Assembly (NCBI GenBank): GCA_032622095.1 | Contig: CP136061.1 | Span: 86,838,324-86,902,323, forward strand | Direction: 5' to 3' | Source: Siphonodentalium dalli | Taxonomy: Eukaryota; Mollusca; Scaphopoda; Gadilida; Siphonodentaliidae | DNA: 64,000 nt | Shown here: one piece after another, positions 1-11,371 of the stretch | Layout of the letters: every line of letters starts with the position of its first letter | Numbering within the stretch: position 1 is the first letter of the stretch | The notes under the pieces: model-generated | What the model saw: only the letters and a program-made list of their open reading frames with translations | Database searches by the model: none | Told to the model about the DNA's origin: nothing | Translations under genes and position numbers: made by a program

Positions 1-905
1 CTTATGGACCACATAGAACACCTTGAATATTGACAATTCAGTACATGCCGTCGAAAAAACTCTCGAATCAAATTTCTTTAAACACTGGAATAATGTGCTA
101 TATGATGACAAAAATAAACCAAACGGCAATAAGTTGCAAATGGTTACCTTTACAAAGTTACGAATTAGTAATCACCGTTTAAAAGTAGAAGTGGATCGTC
201 ACACCAACATAGATTTAATAAAGAGAATATGTCCGTTATGCAAATCCGGCATCGAAGACGAGGTGCACTTCATTTCAAAATGTAATAAGTTGACCGAGGA
301 AAGGGACATTCTTTTTAACGAATTGAAACATAAAATTCTCAGATTCTCAGATCATGTGAAAAAACTTATAAAATTTGTATGAAAGGAGTTCATTTATTAT
401 ATAAGAAACGTAATCTTCTAATTTAGCAAAATGAACCAAAATATAAAATTTTACTTCATGTATATGTCTACTATATGTATACATAAATAATAACAATACG
501 TATTAAAGTTAGTAAAATAGGTTAATCCCCAGTCAACATCTCTTTTATAAGTGCAATACTTTATAGAATATTTATACACTGAATCTTCATGATCATATGC
601 CACATTTAACCCGTCTTGGGGGTTACAACAGTATTTAAGCTACAAACTGGTCTGTAAACATATCCAGGCTGACACTTCTCACTAATATCCAATACTTAAT
701 TTTTCTTTTCCTTAACATTCTTATTTTCGCTATTCACCATTATTCATCAGTGAGCTATTTTTTTGTTCACTAAACACTCATTTTTCACGTTACAAATTAA
801 TGTTATCACAAAATATTATGTTAAGTTTGACAATCTGATAATACTCTATTCTTGAGTCAATCAATAAATCATATTCTATTCTATTCTATTCTATTCTTGA
901 AATAC
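1..905 (+). mobile_element. 3' end of a LINE, truncated by the window start
   Basis: The open frame at 23-382 (about 119 codons, probably entering from the left) encodes the C-terminal end of a non-LTR retrotransposon ORF2. It carries a CCHC-type finger of the reverse-transcriptase-associated kind: Cys70, Cys73, His82 and Cys87 (C-x2-C-x8-H-x4-C), preceded by the LRISNHRLKVE stretch common in invertebrate LINEs. After the stop comes about 480 bp of AT-rich 3' UTR ending in an (ATTCT)n tail at about 869-898, as expected for target-primed insertion. The reverse-transcriptase core lies outside the window. The family match rests on recall, not a search. Confidence 0.7.
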
Positions 906-1720
906 TGAAGTCTGAAGGCTGAATCATAACAAACCTGAACTGAAACTATTTGAAGTTTTCACAGATGAAAGCTAGATAAAGCCAAACATACCGGGTACAT
1001 ATACTTTACAGTATGATTCCAGCTGTTAAACTTAAATCTTTTTGTAAACTAAAATTTCTTATGTCAATATATATAAATGTTTTGCATCTTGTTATTTGCA
1101 ATGGCAATAAAACGTTTAGGGTCGGGGGGTTTAAAATAGGGTCGGTCGGGTTAGCGGAAACAAACGTCTTTTTTTTTAGGCCTAAGCTAAAGGGGTCATT
1201 CGGCAAACCTCGTCAGACGACATGATTTGTTCGAACTATTTCACGTTATGTTTTATGTCGGTGCCTGGATCAAGTACAGGCGAGCCAATTTGAATTTAGT
1301 TGTATCCCGTCGGTTCGTGGGTATGAAAACATTTACATTTAACATCGAATTAAAACAATATAAAAGTGTTGTCATACAACACTGATATAGAATAGTCCAC
1401 AAAATATCAATATGAAATTACCGCATGACCTACGTGTAAAATGACTTTTGTAGACACGTATATAATGCCATTAATGTCATTAAAATCGGATGATTGGCCC
1501 ATGTTTCCGGATATTTGGTGATCAAAGAACACAAGCCATATATAATTTTGAATCAAATAACTCGTCAAATAACACTACACGTAATCGGACTATTTTATGG
1601 GGAATGTCGGCTACAGAGTGGTGACACATTTCTGCCAGATCTGGAAATTATCATCCGCGAAATATGTCTGCTAATTGCACCAGAGAGCTTGGCCCCAGAG
1701 GGCATAGGTCGATGAGTCCA
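906..1720. other. Non-coding stretch, no gene seen
   Basis: Only short overlapping frames on both strands occur here, none with domain features. The stretch holds a G-rich patch around 1118-1160 and a GGGGTCATTCGGC segment near 1193-1206. A similar segment occurs in reverse complement near 63700, so part of this may be a degenerate copy of the repeat at the right end of the window. Confidence 0.5.
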
Positions 1721-2127
1721 GAATGCTGAAGGGGTCAATCTCAGCCAAAAAAAAGTGCTGAAGGGTACACAGGGTTTGTTTGGGAGGCTAAATTCACATT
1801 CAATACGCTGAATTACGCTTTTAAAGCGTAATTGGTTATTAAAATAGGCTTGAAATTGTGCTGAATGGTACACATGGTTTGTGATCAGCACTAACACCGT
1901 TACTTAAATTGTGCTTCTGAAAGTCTGGCGCCCATTAGCAGTTTGTTTTCAGTTCATTTTAATGTTCATTGGAACGTAAAGAATTATTCTCTAACAGAAA
2001 TCATGGCACATACGAAAACTAAAAGTCACTTAGAACGACATTTCAAATCATGTGTACCCTTCAGCACATTTTCAAATCCTGTGTACCCTTCAGCACTTTT
2101 TTTGGTGAGAGTGACTCCTTCAGCGTT
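1721..2127. repeat. Foldback element with GTGCTGAAGGGTACACA ends
   Basis: The left end (from 1721) reads GAATGCTGAAGGGGTCA, followed about 30 bases later by GTGCTGAAGGGTACACAGG. The right end (to 2127) carries the same blocks inverted (TGTGTACCCTTCAGCAC, then TGACTCCTTCAGCGTT). The GTGTACCCTTCAGCAC block is repeated within the right arm. A further copy of the right arm sits at 15361-15425. The structure fits a non-autonomous foldback or MITE-type element. No coding capacity is seen. Confidence 0.6.
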
Positions 2128-2712
2128 ACTTAAGGTTGTTCCTGACAGCAGGCTTGGCCTCTTTTGTCAGCTCTTCTTGAGTTATCATTCCTATTATTGG
2201 TGCATCGTATATATATCGTTTTCTGCTTTTTTCGAGAAATTTATCAAGACTGTTTTTAAATTCATTAACCGTATCTGCATATACTACTTCTGATGGTATG
2301 GCATTCCACGTGTTTACTATTCTGAAAGGAAGGGTGCTGGCTCTTTGTTTGCTATTATGTGATTGATCGTAGAATGTGTAGTCATGCCCTCTTCCCTCTC
2401 TCTTCACCATATCTGCTCTCATTGGGATAAGTTTTTTTTCACCTTCTTTGTAGACCATACAGTACATGTATGTGTCAATTTATATGTGTCAATGAGGTCT
2501 CCTCTGTCTCGTCTGAATGAGAAAGTTGGTAGCTGCAATTTCTTCAATCTTTCTTCATATTTCAGTCCTTTCATTCCCGGAATTTGTTTGGTGGCTCTCT
2601 TCTGTACTTTTTCTATATTTGTTATCTGTTCCTTTGAGTTTGGATGCCATACAGATAGGGTGTATTCTAGTTTGGTTCTGACCATAGTGGTGTAGATTGT
2701 TTGGCAAATCAT
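2126..2712 (-). mobile_element. LINE ORF2 C-terminal fragment, frameshifted
   Basis: Two overlapping minus-strand frames (2712-2419 and 2467-2126) together resemble the C-terminal region of a LINE reverse-transcriptase polyprotein. The first has the TKLEYTLSVWHP, QKRATKQIPGM, YEERLKKLQLPT and RRDRGDLIDTYK blocks. The second has HNSKQRASTLPFR followed by VNTWNAIPSEVV and a short C-terminal tail ending at about 2126. These are recurrent blocks downstream of the reverse-transcriptase palm in many animal LINEs. The frames are offset, so the copy is broken, and the upstream catalytic part is missing. The fragment abuts the foldback element that ends at 2127. Confidence 0.7.
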
Positions 2713-2829
2713 GCCAAATTTGATAATACTGCTACAACAGCTGTATTCAACTAACCTACTAGCCTAATTCAGTTACATCATCCATATATTCTGCTCTCAA
2801 ACTGGCTGTTTTTCGACAATAAACTAGAA

Positions 2830-3098
2830 GTGCTAATTTGCCGAGAGGTAGCGTACTGCATGGTTTCTCGTGCTAGCGGAACGGGGATCGCAACCTGGTC
2901 AGGATATTTGTCAGGCTGAAAAGTCCCATTCGAGATCACTGAATAAAGATCCGAATGCAAAATGCCGACCCCCCCCCCCCCATTACAACACTTGTCCAGG
3001 TATGTTTTAGTGGATGCTGTACGCTGTCCGATCGGGCGCGACATTAACGACTGACCCGTACACATGCCTCGGTGTGTGTGTGCACGTTAAAGAACACT
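2830..3098 (+). repeat. Probable degenerate tRNA-derived SINE
   Basis: The head (2840-2900) resembles a pol III-type tRNA-like region: GAGGTAGCGTACTGC in the A-box position and a worn GGGGATCGCAACC in the B-box position. It is followed by a body with AAAGATCCGAATGCAAAATG, a run of C at about 2969-2981, and a terminal TGTGTGCACGTTAAAGAAC block at about 3076-3095. I recall this end block from dispersed invertebrate SINE-like repeats, but no search was possible. The B box is damaged, so this is probably a dead copy. Confidence 0.4.
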
Positions 3099-3314
3099 AC
3101 TGGAGTCACCACAGGGTTATAAAGTTATTTCAAAGGTAGGCCTACTTGTCTGTGATAGCACCTGGACCAGTGCGTCTACAATCACAATTGGTTCCTGCAC
3201 TGCACCTGTAATATCTACAGATACAGATAGGTAACCATATTTTTCGTGGGTGCAGTCAGCTGATGTTCGATGTTTTCAAACAAACCCGCCCCCAGGAAAG
3301 CAGTGCCCTCATCG

Positions 3315-3437
3315 CCTGACTGTCAGGGTTCCACGGGTCGTTGCATGGCTCGGGTAACTTCGGGGGTTCGGTAAGTTAACAACCCCCTGAAGTTGCCCAA
3401 GCCAACGAACCATCGAACCCTTGAAATCAGACAAGGA
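3315..3437. repeat. Imperfect hairpin, about 50-bp arms
   Basis: The left arm (CTGACTGTCAGGGTTC, then GGCTCGGGTAACTTCGGGGG) is matched by the inverted right arm (CCCCCTGAAGTTGCCCAAGCC, then GAACCCTTGAAATCAG). The loop is around GTAAGTTAACAA at 3370-3381. It could be a small foldback transposon remnant. No target duplication was recognised. Confidence 0.5.
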
Positions 3438-4090
3438 CACTTTTCAGGGCTTATATTTCGGCGAGAATCCAAATCTAGTTTCTCGTAAATATTCTCGCAA
3501 ATTACCCTGGATTCTCGTGAAAAAGTATATAGGGATTCTCGCAAATTCAGATGAGATATATGCCCTGCTTTAAAAGCATTTCGGCAAATTTATTGATAAT
3601 AGCAAGCGAACAGCAAGAATCATGATCAGTCAATAATATATTATTTCACATTGACGTTTGTTTTATTTTTCAGTGAACTTTGCATGTACACCTAGGCAAA
3701 AAAATTATTTAACATGAATCAAATCAATACTAGTAGTCCCATGACGTTCCTAGTCTGAAGTAGGCATAATGCAGAAGCATTGTGTTCACTTTCAACTGAA
3801 GTGACGCTTATGAATGTGTGTCGAACTTGTTTTCACAGTCGATGGCAATTATGAACTAATAGACACAATGTAGGCTATGCAAACATTATAGGGGATAACC
3901 TATAAGGTTCATTCAGTGATTCATAATTCCGTTGTGGTCAACAACTTTTTTTGGAGCCAAGTTGTGTTCCGAGTCCATGTGGTCACGATATGTATGACTA
4001 CATATGGAGATAATATGCTTCCCATATATTAGCGTGGTCAACCATGTACCAAGGACGATGCTTTCACTGGGATGGTTCATCACACAGTTT
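3438..4090. other. Non-coding stretch, no gene seen
   Basis: AT-rich DNA. Repeated TTCTCG(C/T) words around 3480-3545 and short unsupported frames are all I see. Confidence 0.5.
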
Positions 4091-4230
4091 CTGGACATGT
4101 AAAGTCCCAAAAACAAAACAAGGTTATAAGTGAAGTACCACTCACACCAACCAATAAAGAGAGCACATACCATTTGTTGGTGGGTGGGACATCGATTAAT
4201 CCCTTGTTGTGTGGGACTTTATATGTCCAG
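4091..4230. repeat. Foldback element, CTGGACATRTAAAGTCCCA ends
   Basis: The left end CTGGACATGTAAAGTCCC (4091) is inverted at the right as GGGACTTTATATGTCCAG (to 4230). The next blocks inward (AACAAGG, CACCAACCA/TTGGTGGGTG, GCACATACC) also pair. Total length is about 140 bp, so this is nearly a complete hairpin, consistent with a very short MITE. Confidence 0.6.
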
Positions 4231-4273
4231 TAACGTAACTGTAGTTTGATAGATTCGATAGCCTCAGGGTGGG

Positions 4274-4462
4274 AACAATATGTTATTCCGAGGGTACGAT
4301 TACCGGGGTACAATGCACTAGTCCGAGCTACTCCGATGGTTCAATAGTCAGAGGGTTCAATGTTAGTCCGAGGGTTCGATATTCTTAGGGTTCAACAGTC
4401 CGAGGGCTTTCGATCGTTCCTAGTGTGCAACATTCCCAGTGTTTAATATTCCGAGGGTCCAT
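4274..4462 (+). repeat. Degenerate short tandem array of TCCGAGGGTTCAAT
   Basis: Roughly eight worn units of about 20-24 bp, each built on (A)GTCCGAGGGTTCAATA, run from about 4274 to 4462. Examples are TCCGAGGGTACGAT, GTCAGAGGGTTCAAT, GTCCGAGGGTTCGAT, GTCCGAGGGCTTTCGAT and TTCCGAGGGTCCAT. No coding frame runs through it. Confidence 0.6.
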
Positions 4463-5676
4463 TAGAGGGACAGGATTTAGGTGGTCTTACCCCCAATTTT
4501 GCTAATAAGTCCAACAGTTGGCACCAGGATTATAGAAACAAAATAAATCATATATACATGTACAGATTGCAAGTTTTTTGGCAACTTTTTGCATGTATAA
4601 AAATTCAAATTGTTTATTTGGTATATATCGAATCAAATTATAAGATTATCACCAACACATATAAAGGACATAACAAATGGAAATTTACATGTATACAATC
4701 AAGTACATAAATAAACAAAGTGTAGGCTAAAGTATTCATGAGTTGCCTAACGTTTTTAATTAGAGGTTTTCACTTATAATAAATACAGTAATTTACCAAT
4801 ATTTGGTTATAATATGATAATATCTAAAGAGTGGTTTCAGTTCGCAAGCTCATTCCGTTTTTTTTATACATTTTGCAAACTCCCATCATACCGATTTTCT
4901 TTATGGATGCATCAACTTATTTAGTTATATGTTATATATATTATAGGAAAATAAATACGCTTTACATTTCAAGCACTACATGTACATGCATATAGATCTA
5001 ACGATGGGCTATATTGAATAAGAGACGGACTGTCGTTCAATTCAATATATTACACAAAACTTCAGCCAATAAGATAACAAGTTTGAGTGTATATATAAGA
5101 TCGCAAAGGGGTAACAAAAGGGATCGCAAAAAAAAAATACTAATGCCAATACTGTTTGTTGATAATAATCTATCTTTTATACTGTTTGGATCACTAATTA
5201 AGCACCTTAGTCTCATCAATATTTTTCGTTTCAATTTTACTAGTTCCCGATCTTTCCCCATTTTACCCCCTTTTCATGTTATTTTTAGCTTGTTACCCGT
5301 TTTACCACCTGTTTTCCATGTTGGCAATTTTTAGCATGTTACCACCCCCAATTTACCAGTAACTTTAAAAAAAAAACATTTATTTGTAATTTTATGCGCT
5401 TTTGTATTTCTTAGTAACGTCTAACTTATAGTTCTACATTTTTGTTGATGTCCATAATTATGTCTTATATTTGCAATTGTATTTTATGTTTAACATGTCA
5501 AGCGTTTTAGAGCACTTCGGTGAATTTCATGCTAAACAAAACTGTTATTTATTTATTTACATTGCCTTTACTGCGGTTGAGAATTAGGTTAAGTTTGCGT
5601 ATTTTATAGTTAGGTTCTTAGTATATAATTTTATCCATTCGCTATTTACTATTATTTTAGGATGTGTGCCATTTTT
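4463..5676. other. AT-rich intergenic DNA, no gene seen
   Basis: There is no supported gene. Overlapping frames on both strands at 5014-5334 show no domain and lie in a low-complexity T-rich patch containing TTTTACCCCC(T) words. Confidence 0.45.
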
Positions 5677-5750
5677 GTATTGTAAGCGCATTGAAATTAA
5701 TGTATTGTATAATGCGCTCTAAATGTATCTATAATAATAATATAATAGCC
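5677..5750 (+). repeat. Retroposon 3' tail
   Basis: A stretch with TTGTAAGCGCATTGAAATTA, TAATGCGCTCTAAATGTAT and a terminal ATAATAATAATAT looks like the conserved 3' end (GCGC-TATAAATG-(ATT)n type) shared by many LINEs and their SINE partners. The body upstream, perhaps from about 5400, is too worn to delimit. Confidence 0.45.
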
Positions 5751-6294
5751 GGATTATATTTGAGGATCATTGGGTTTTATCATTGTTCTTTATAATATCC
5801 GACACTACACGTGGGCCAATACATGGACAAAACAGTACATTATACCTGATTATGTACGAAGACAAACTGTCATTTCTATATATCCTCACACAATCGGTAG
5901 ATAAAATCCACAACATCAGATTGTTATACCTCTCTTTTATATGGGTAGATATTACACAAATATGCTCCAGATTTGCGCTTGATAGGTTCAATGTTTTAAA
6001 TTTTACCAGGGGAAACCCCGGACACCCACCCGCGGGAGGAGGACACCCACCTGCCGCACACGCGGCCCATGATATTTTCCAGTCACTTTCAACCAGATAA
6101 AAACCGTTAAACCCTTCACTTGATTTGTAACGTTACTTTGTTTGTGACAAGTGTTACTGTACTTTTTGTCGACATGGCGAAACTTATTTTGTGTGAAAAG
6201 TTAGAAAAGTTACTATGTCTACGGCGATCTATGTCGGATGTAAAACGGTTTAATAACTATCTTATTCAGTGCGCGGAATAACTTGAAAACTCTA

Positions 6295-6806
6295 TTAAAG
6301 GTGGATTATCTCTTTTTAAACATGTATTATATAGTTACCGGGGTATAACATATTAGATCTGAATCGAAGACTCCTGTGGGGAAATGCTTCTATCGATTAA
6401 TATTCATTTTATTTCGAATAATTTCTGGTCTAAAAAGGTGTGGTTGTTTAGCTAACGAACAATAGTGGTTACCGTTAACAGAGACCAGAAATTTTATTGT
6501 GTAATTTTGACACAAATAAACGTTAATTATACTCGTTGTCGCTTATAACTATGGAATAAAACAATACAACCAATCAATCTGGAACATTTGACGTTCGGTG
6601 CATAACCATAGGAACAGCATAATGCTCTCTATCGCTATATGGTATCACCCGAATGGTCTATTCTAAAAATAGACAAATAAACGGTCCCAATAAAATATTC
6701 GAAATAAAATCAATGTTAATTGATATAATCCTTTCCGGACAGGGGTCTTCAGTTCATATTTATTATTTTATACCCACGCAACTGTTTCAAATTTGTTATT
6801 TTAAAT
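6295..6806 (+). mobile_element. TTAA MITE family A copy (Kolobok/T2-like), right end worn
   Basis: It begins with TTAAAGGTGGATTATCTC at 6295 and follows the family A order: ATGTATTATATAGTTACCGG, then CTTCTATCGATTAATATTCA, a GGTCTAAAAAGGTGTGG / GAGACCAGAAATTT inverted pair, and ATTAATTGATA inverted near 6711. It stops at about 6806 without the terminal AAAGAGATAATCC block. Family A elements have about 125-bp imperfect inverted arms and TTAA at both ends. The TTAAAGGRR terminus is the known signature of T2/Kolobok elements. It carries no real ORF. Confidence 0.75.
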
Positions 6807-8389
6807 ACAATATTTATCACCAAAGAAGTGCTTGGGGTAGACATAGGGGTGGGCATTTTATTTTTGAAAAAATCTGAAATAATTGGAAGATATTAAAATA
6901 TACCTTCCTACCGACATTTTTGTTCAGGTCTTGTTTTAGGCCTTAGAGAGTTTAATTATGATACATACTATATTGTTAAAATAAAAGCGTTACTTTCACT
7001 TTTATGGGAAAAATTAAAAAAACAGATGTGGTTGTTGCTAAAACATTTTCAGAGTACATGCACATGTATATATGACATGCAGATCGATAGTTCATGTATA
7101 TATCGACCTATCATATTCTTCCTTCCTTCCCAACGACGTAGACATCTAGTTTTGATGTTCAAATGAGCCATGTCCGACTAAGAATGTTGGGCTGGCACGA
7201 CCTTGTCAGATCTGTGAATCATTTTGTTGAGGAAGAATCCTATTAATGTTGATAGTTTTAATACATATTTATACACCCCATGTTTACCACAATATAGTCA
7301 TGAAGCCTAAAGTTGTCACTCTCATATAAACAGTACTGAAAGGTACACTTAAGTTAGAAGTAAAAAAATTCGCGAGACAGCGAAAATTCACACTTCTAAC
7401 GAGTTGAGACACACATCTCAAAACACACTATGTTATTGTTGTATTTATCCTATGCCGACCGACATCATTTTTATGCAAATTTATGTCCGTTTTGAGACAA
7501 AACAACCTTGTCATTGAATAATTCCCGTTACGCATGAATATGAATTTACATTATCGTGTGCTTATGGAACATTGAGGGTGATTTTTCAACAATAGAAAAA
7601 CTATAGTTCCTTATTTTGACATTTGTATCCATGTTCAGAAATCAGAACTGTTAAATTTTCTCAATATATTGTCAACGTTGTCAGACAAAAAGTAAAGTAG
7701 ATAAAGTATAGTTTAGAATCCACCCCCATTTAAATTAACTGCAGCACAAGGAATTAGCGTAACATTTTCAGCGGACAAAGTCAAAGCCGTCTAAAATGAC
7801 AGAAAACATTTAATGGAAGCCAACATTCATTCTTATTATAGGAACTTTTAATCATGCATGTTGATGGGATGTATCGCTATGAAACTGTTTTTATTTCACC
7901 GATATAAATTAATTTATTATTCCAAACCATTTGAACCTCTAACAGTAAATTTGTCCCAATTTCGAGGCGAGAGTTGATATTTGTATTCGTCTCTAAGATA
8001 GCAACGTCACGAGGTGAAAGGTGACGGTGCGAATAGTCCCTTAAAATATAATACATTCATGTGGGATGTGGGATGTGGGAATCAATAGTGGGATGTAGCG
8101 AAAGTTTAATATTCACAATATATATTCAAACCAGTTGAGTCATAGAAATGGCGATGTTCCCGGTAACCCGCTCATCCAAGTCCAAACCTCCGCCCCTACA
8201 AATTTTATTGACCCCGTAAAAAAAAAATCAACGTAAAAAACCGAAACAAAACTAAATTCTCCGGTGTCGGTGCTTTAAGTTGGTGGTGCCCTTGTGTACA
8301 CGCGGGCCGGTTGATTTCCCCCATCGTTCGTTTTTATTCAAAATACTACACAACGCTTCATTCTCACCACCAATACCTACAGTATGTGC
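6807..8389. other. Non-coding stretch, no gene seen
   Basis: No supported gene is seen. A GGGATGTGGGATGTGGGAA patch (8060-8080) and scattered short frames are all that stands out. Confidence 0.45.
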
Positions 8390-8728
8390 TCATTATATCC
8401 CATGCAACGAAGTTAGGGGGTATACTGGAATCAGCTTGTCCGTCCGTCCGTGGACACAAATTTGTCCGGAGTTTTTCTCAGTCGTTTTTTTTTATCAATT
8501 TTCGTAAAACTTGGCACAGACATCAACCACCATGGGAACCTGTGCACCTGCGATTATGACGTCTGTCCGACATTTTTTGGTGGAGTTATCCCCCTTTTTA
8601 GACTTTTTTTTGCAACATGCATAATTTTGTCCAAGCTTTTATTCCCACATTTATAGGTCAACGTTTTTATACCCCCCGCAACGAAGTTAGGGGGGGTATA
8701 CTGGAGTCAGCTGTCCGTCCGTCCGTCG
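8390..8728 (+). repeat. GAAGTTAGGGGG...TCCGTCCGTCCGT dispersed repeat, two partial copies
   Basis: Two copies start with CAACGAAGTTAGGGGG(GG)TATACTGG (about 8406 and 8679), each followed by a TCCGTCCGTCCGT run. The first continues with ACTTGGCACAGACATCAACC, CCATGGGAACCTGTGCACCT and GCGATTATGACGTCTGTCCG. The second is cut after TCCGTCCGTCCGTCGC by the element at 8729. The same family recurs at 14280-15110. I know this as a widespread non-autonomous repeat type in marine invertebrates, though not its formal class. Confidence 0.6.
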
Positions 8729-9117
8729 CGTTTACATTTGAACCTTATGTGATACAATCTACGTCCAAGTGTGCCTTATGTGGTATTTTGGGTTTATGTG
8801 GTAAACCACATTATAATTTTGTCCCGAACGTCTCAATGTGGTCAGAGTCCGTCGCAGAAAAAAAATACCACATTAGTCAGGATATCAAGACGTACGTCTT
8901 TATCATAAGACGTACGGATCGGACGGATTGAAGGGAAGTAACTCATGAGACTATAACGACGATTGCCGGCGGGAAATACCGCGAGATTTTGCCGCGAGAT
9001 ATGCTCCGAGATTTTATTTTTGGGATCGACAAAATGGCGGCCAAAAATAGGTACCACATAAGGATCCATAAGGCACACATGGACGTAGATTGTGTCAAAT
9101 AAGGTTCAAATGTAAAC
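8729..9117. mobile_element. Inverted-repeat element nested in the previous repeat
   Basis: The left end, GTTTACATTTGAACCTTATG at 8729, is mirrored by CAAATAAGGTTCAAATGTAAAC ending at 9117. The internal blocks also pair (AATCTACGTCCAAGTGTGCC versus its inverted form near 9072-9094). Arms are about 60 bp and the total is about 389 bp. It sits just after the TCCGTCCGTCCGTCGC of the flanking repeat, so it inserted later. The interior includes several ACCACAT/ATGTGGT words. No transposase ORF is present. Confidence 0.65.
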
Positions 9118-10790
9118 ACCAATACTTCGTACTTTATATATTAAAAAGCTTTACAAAGACTGTGTGAAGCATATAGATAAGACCTAATCATTTCATTATA
9201 TTTCGATTTTGTTTTCTTCACTGAAAATAACGTTACTGTGAAGTGTGCGGACGACTCCAGTTTTCGATAATTCGTGGTAAAATTTATGATAAATTTAGAC
9301 ATGACTTCTGTATATTGGTATTGTATTATTCGTGTTTGTGGTGAAGGCGATGTTTCATAATTATTATGCCCTTGCATTAACATTTAGAAGCCATGTTTTA
9401 CGTTTGAAGTCAATTATCTGTTTCAATATTGACCTTCCTATCGTATCTTTTAATATAAACATTGGGACTTTATTTGTTGTGCACCGGTTGGCACCGGTAG
9501 ACAGAAACTCAATCGAGCACACCTTTTGAAAATGGCATGCTTTCGTTTGTGGATTTGAATTTTTTAGCATAGGCTACATCTCAGAACTGTTTCGTGCTTA
9601 CAGGTACACTGATTCAAGATGTTTAATGTCATGTGGTGTGTAAAATATAAACCGTTATTCCAGGGAGCAATTTCTTTCGTTTATTTTACTTTTTCAAAAG
9701 TTTTTGTTGACAAAAATAAATCAAACTTTTTTTCTTTCAAAAAACAATTTTCTTCATTTTTTCTTATCAAGAGCACGTTCCAAGACCTAAGTAGAATGAA
9801 ATTCGCCCTAACTTGGCCCAAGTCACACCTAGGCTGAGTGTTGTGCTGAAGTAGAATATAAAAACATTTTTGTGTGACTATCATGTCTAGAACAGGTCAG
9901 GGAAACCTTAGAATCGATCTGCTGACAGATCGATTCGGCTGCTGACAGATCGATCAGGCTGTACGATATTTAATCAACAATGAAAAACTTTTTCTACAGT
10001 CGATACTTAGTTCGAAAACGGGTGATGCCCTTTTTCCGAACGACTGTTGGTCAATATATAATAAAATTATTGGAAATATGTTAGTTAATTGAGACAATTA
10101 CCGGCATCGTTATCTTTGATTCGACTAGTATTTTTAATGTAAACAATGCCTTTACCATTAAATAAAGACGATATTCCTGAGTCTCGCGGCAATATTATGC
10201 GATGAAAATGAAGAAAAATATATCTCTCAAACAACGTATACAAGGACGATTTTGATTGGATAACGGTACAATGGAGAATTATCGTGTAGACTCTATACCC
10301 AACATGCAGAGTATTAGGTAACCGATTTGTATGGGCGACAGTTCGCTCAAAAACGTGACAGTACTGGTGAACCATATGATACACATAATGTATATTATTA
10401 CTCGCATATATACAATTGTTCAGGCGCATAGCCAGGGGGGCATGTGCCTAGTCCCCCCCCCCCCCAGCAAAATTCTACAGATAGAGCATCCTGCTCCGGA
10501 CACGTGTTGAAACTTTATAATGCAAAATAATTGCATTGAAAAACGCTTTAACTGGCTACCGGTACTGTAGTATATAATGAGTGAAATACATAATAGTGTG
10601 GTATAAAAAGATAACTAAATAAACAAATACATTTTAAAAAACACATACCGGTATTGATGATATTTCATCATGCTTCCATTATCATAATGCATGTAGGCTA
10701 TCTGGTTTATGTTAACATATCCATGCAATCTATATGCGCAAATTCTCATTTTGATTGGTTTTGTCATACAATTTGCCAACTGGCCTGATC
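9118..10790. other. Non-coding stretch with one perfect short hairpin
   Basis: No gene is supported. At 9911-9936 there is a perfect hairpin (stem GAATCGATCTG, loop CTGA). A partial copy of its right side (CTGCTGACAGATCGAT) follows directly. A C-run at about 10450-10464 follows CATAGCCAGGGGGGCATG. Confidence 0.45.
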
Positions 10791-10799
10791 ATTATATAA

Positions 10800-10918
10800 C
10801 TATGTAATATGTTAATTTCATTTTATTCTTGTAGTAACTTGTAATATTGTGTTCTATCGATACACGCGAGGGTCCATTGTTCGCGTGATCAAATAAAATA
10901 TTCTATTCTATTCTATTC
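10800..10918 (+). repeat. Retroposon 3' tail ending in (ATTCT)n
   Basis: The segment ends with GTGATCAAATAAAATATTCTATTCTATTCTATTCC. The AATAAA-like signal followed by ATTCT repeats has the same layout as the LINE tail at 862-898. It is probably a severely 5'-truncated copy of the same LINE group. The start is approximate. Confidence 0.45.
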
Positions 10919-11206
10919 CATATACCGGTATGTACCGTAATTATCCCAGATACTCCGAAAGTAGTTCATATGCCAAATGTGAAAAGTGCATTGTTTTGAG
11001 TATGTAGGACACACCCTATTTCAGGACATGCAGTACCACATTATCTGGGGCGTTGGATACCACATTATCTATTTTATAATCATATCTTGCTTGAGCTTTG
11101 TCCTTAGCCCTGTCAAACAAGATATAAAACATTTCTGTGTCAGATGTAATTTACATGTATTGTTGTAATTGTCCAATATATTATAGGGTATCCATTTTCC
11201 GTACGG

Positions 11207-11328
11207 GTGACATGGTCCATGGCCTCATGTCACTCTCCTGGAGTCCATATCTAATATCTGAGTGTTCGGCCCCAAATTGGATATGGACGTCACTCCATGA
11301 GGGCAATACGAGGCCATGTCCATGTCAC
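11207..11328. repeat. Short inverted repeat, GTGACATGG...CCATGTCAC
   Basis: GTGACATGGTCCATGGCCTC (11207) is mirrored by GAGGCCATGTCCATGTCAC (to 11328). Inner blocks GGAGTCCATATCTAAT / ATTGGATATGGACGTCACTCC and CGGCCCC also pair. Length is about 122 bp. It lies between ACCACATTAT words belonging to the degenerate left flank of the neighbouring minisatellite. Confidence 0.55.
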
Positions 11329-11371
11329 ATTATCTTATTTGTTATCTTGGGATAAATGGTGATTCCCAACT

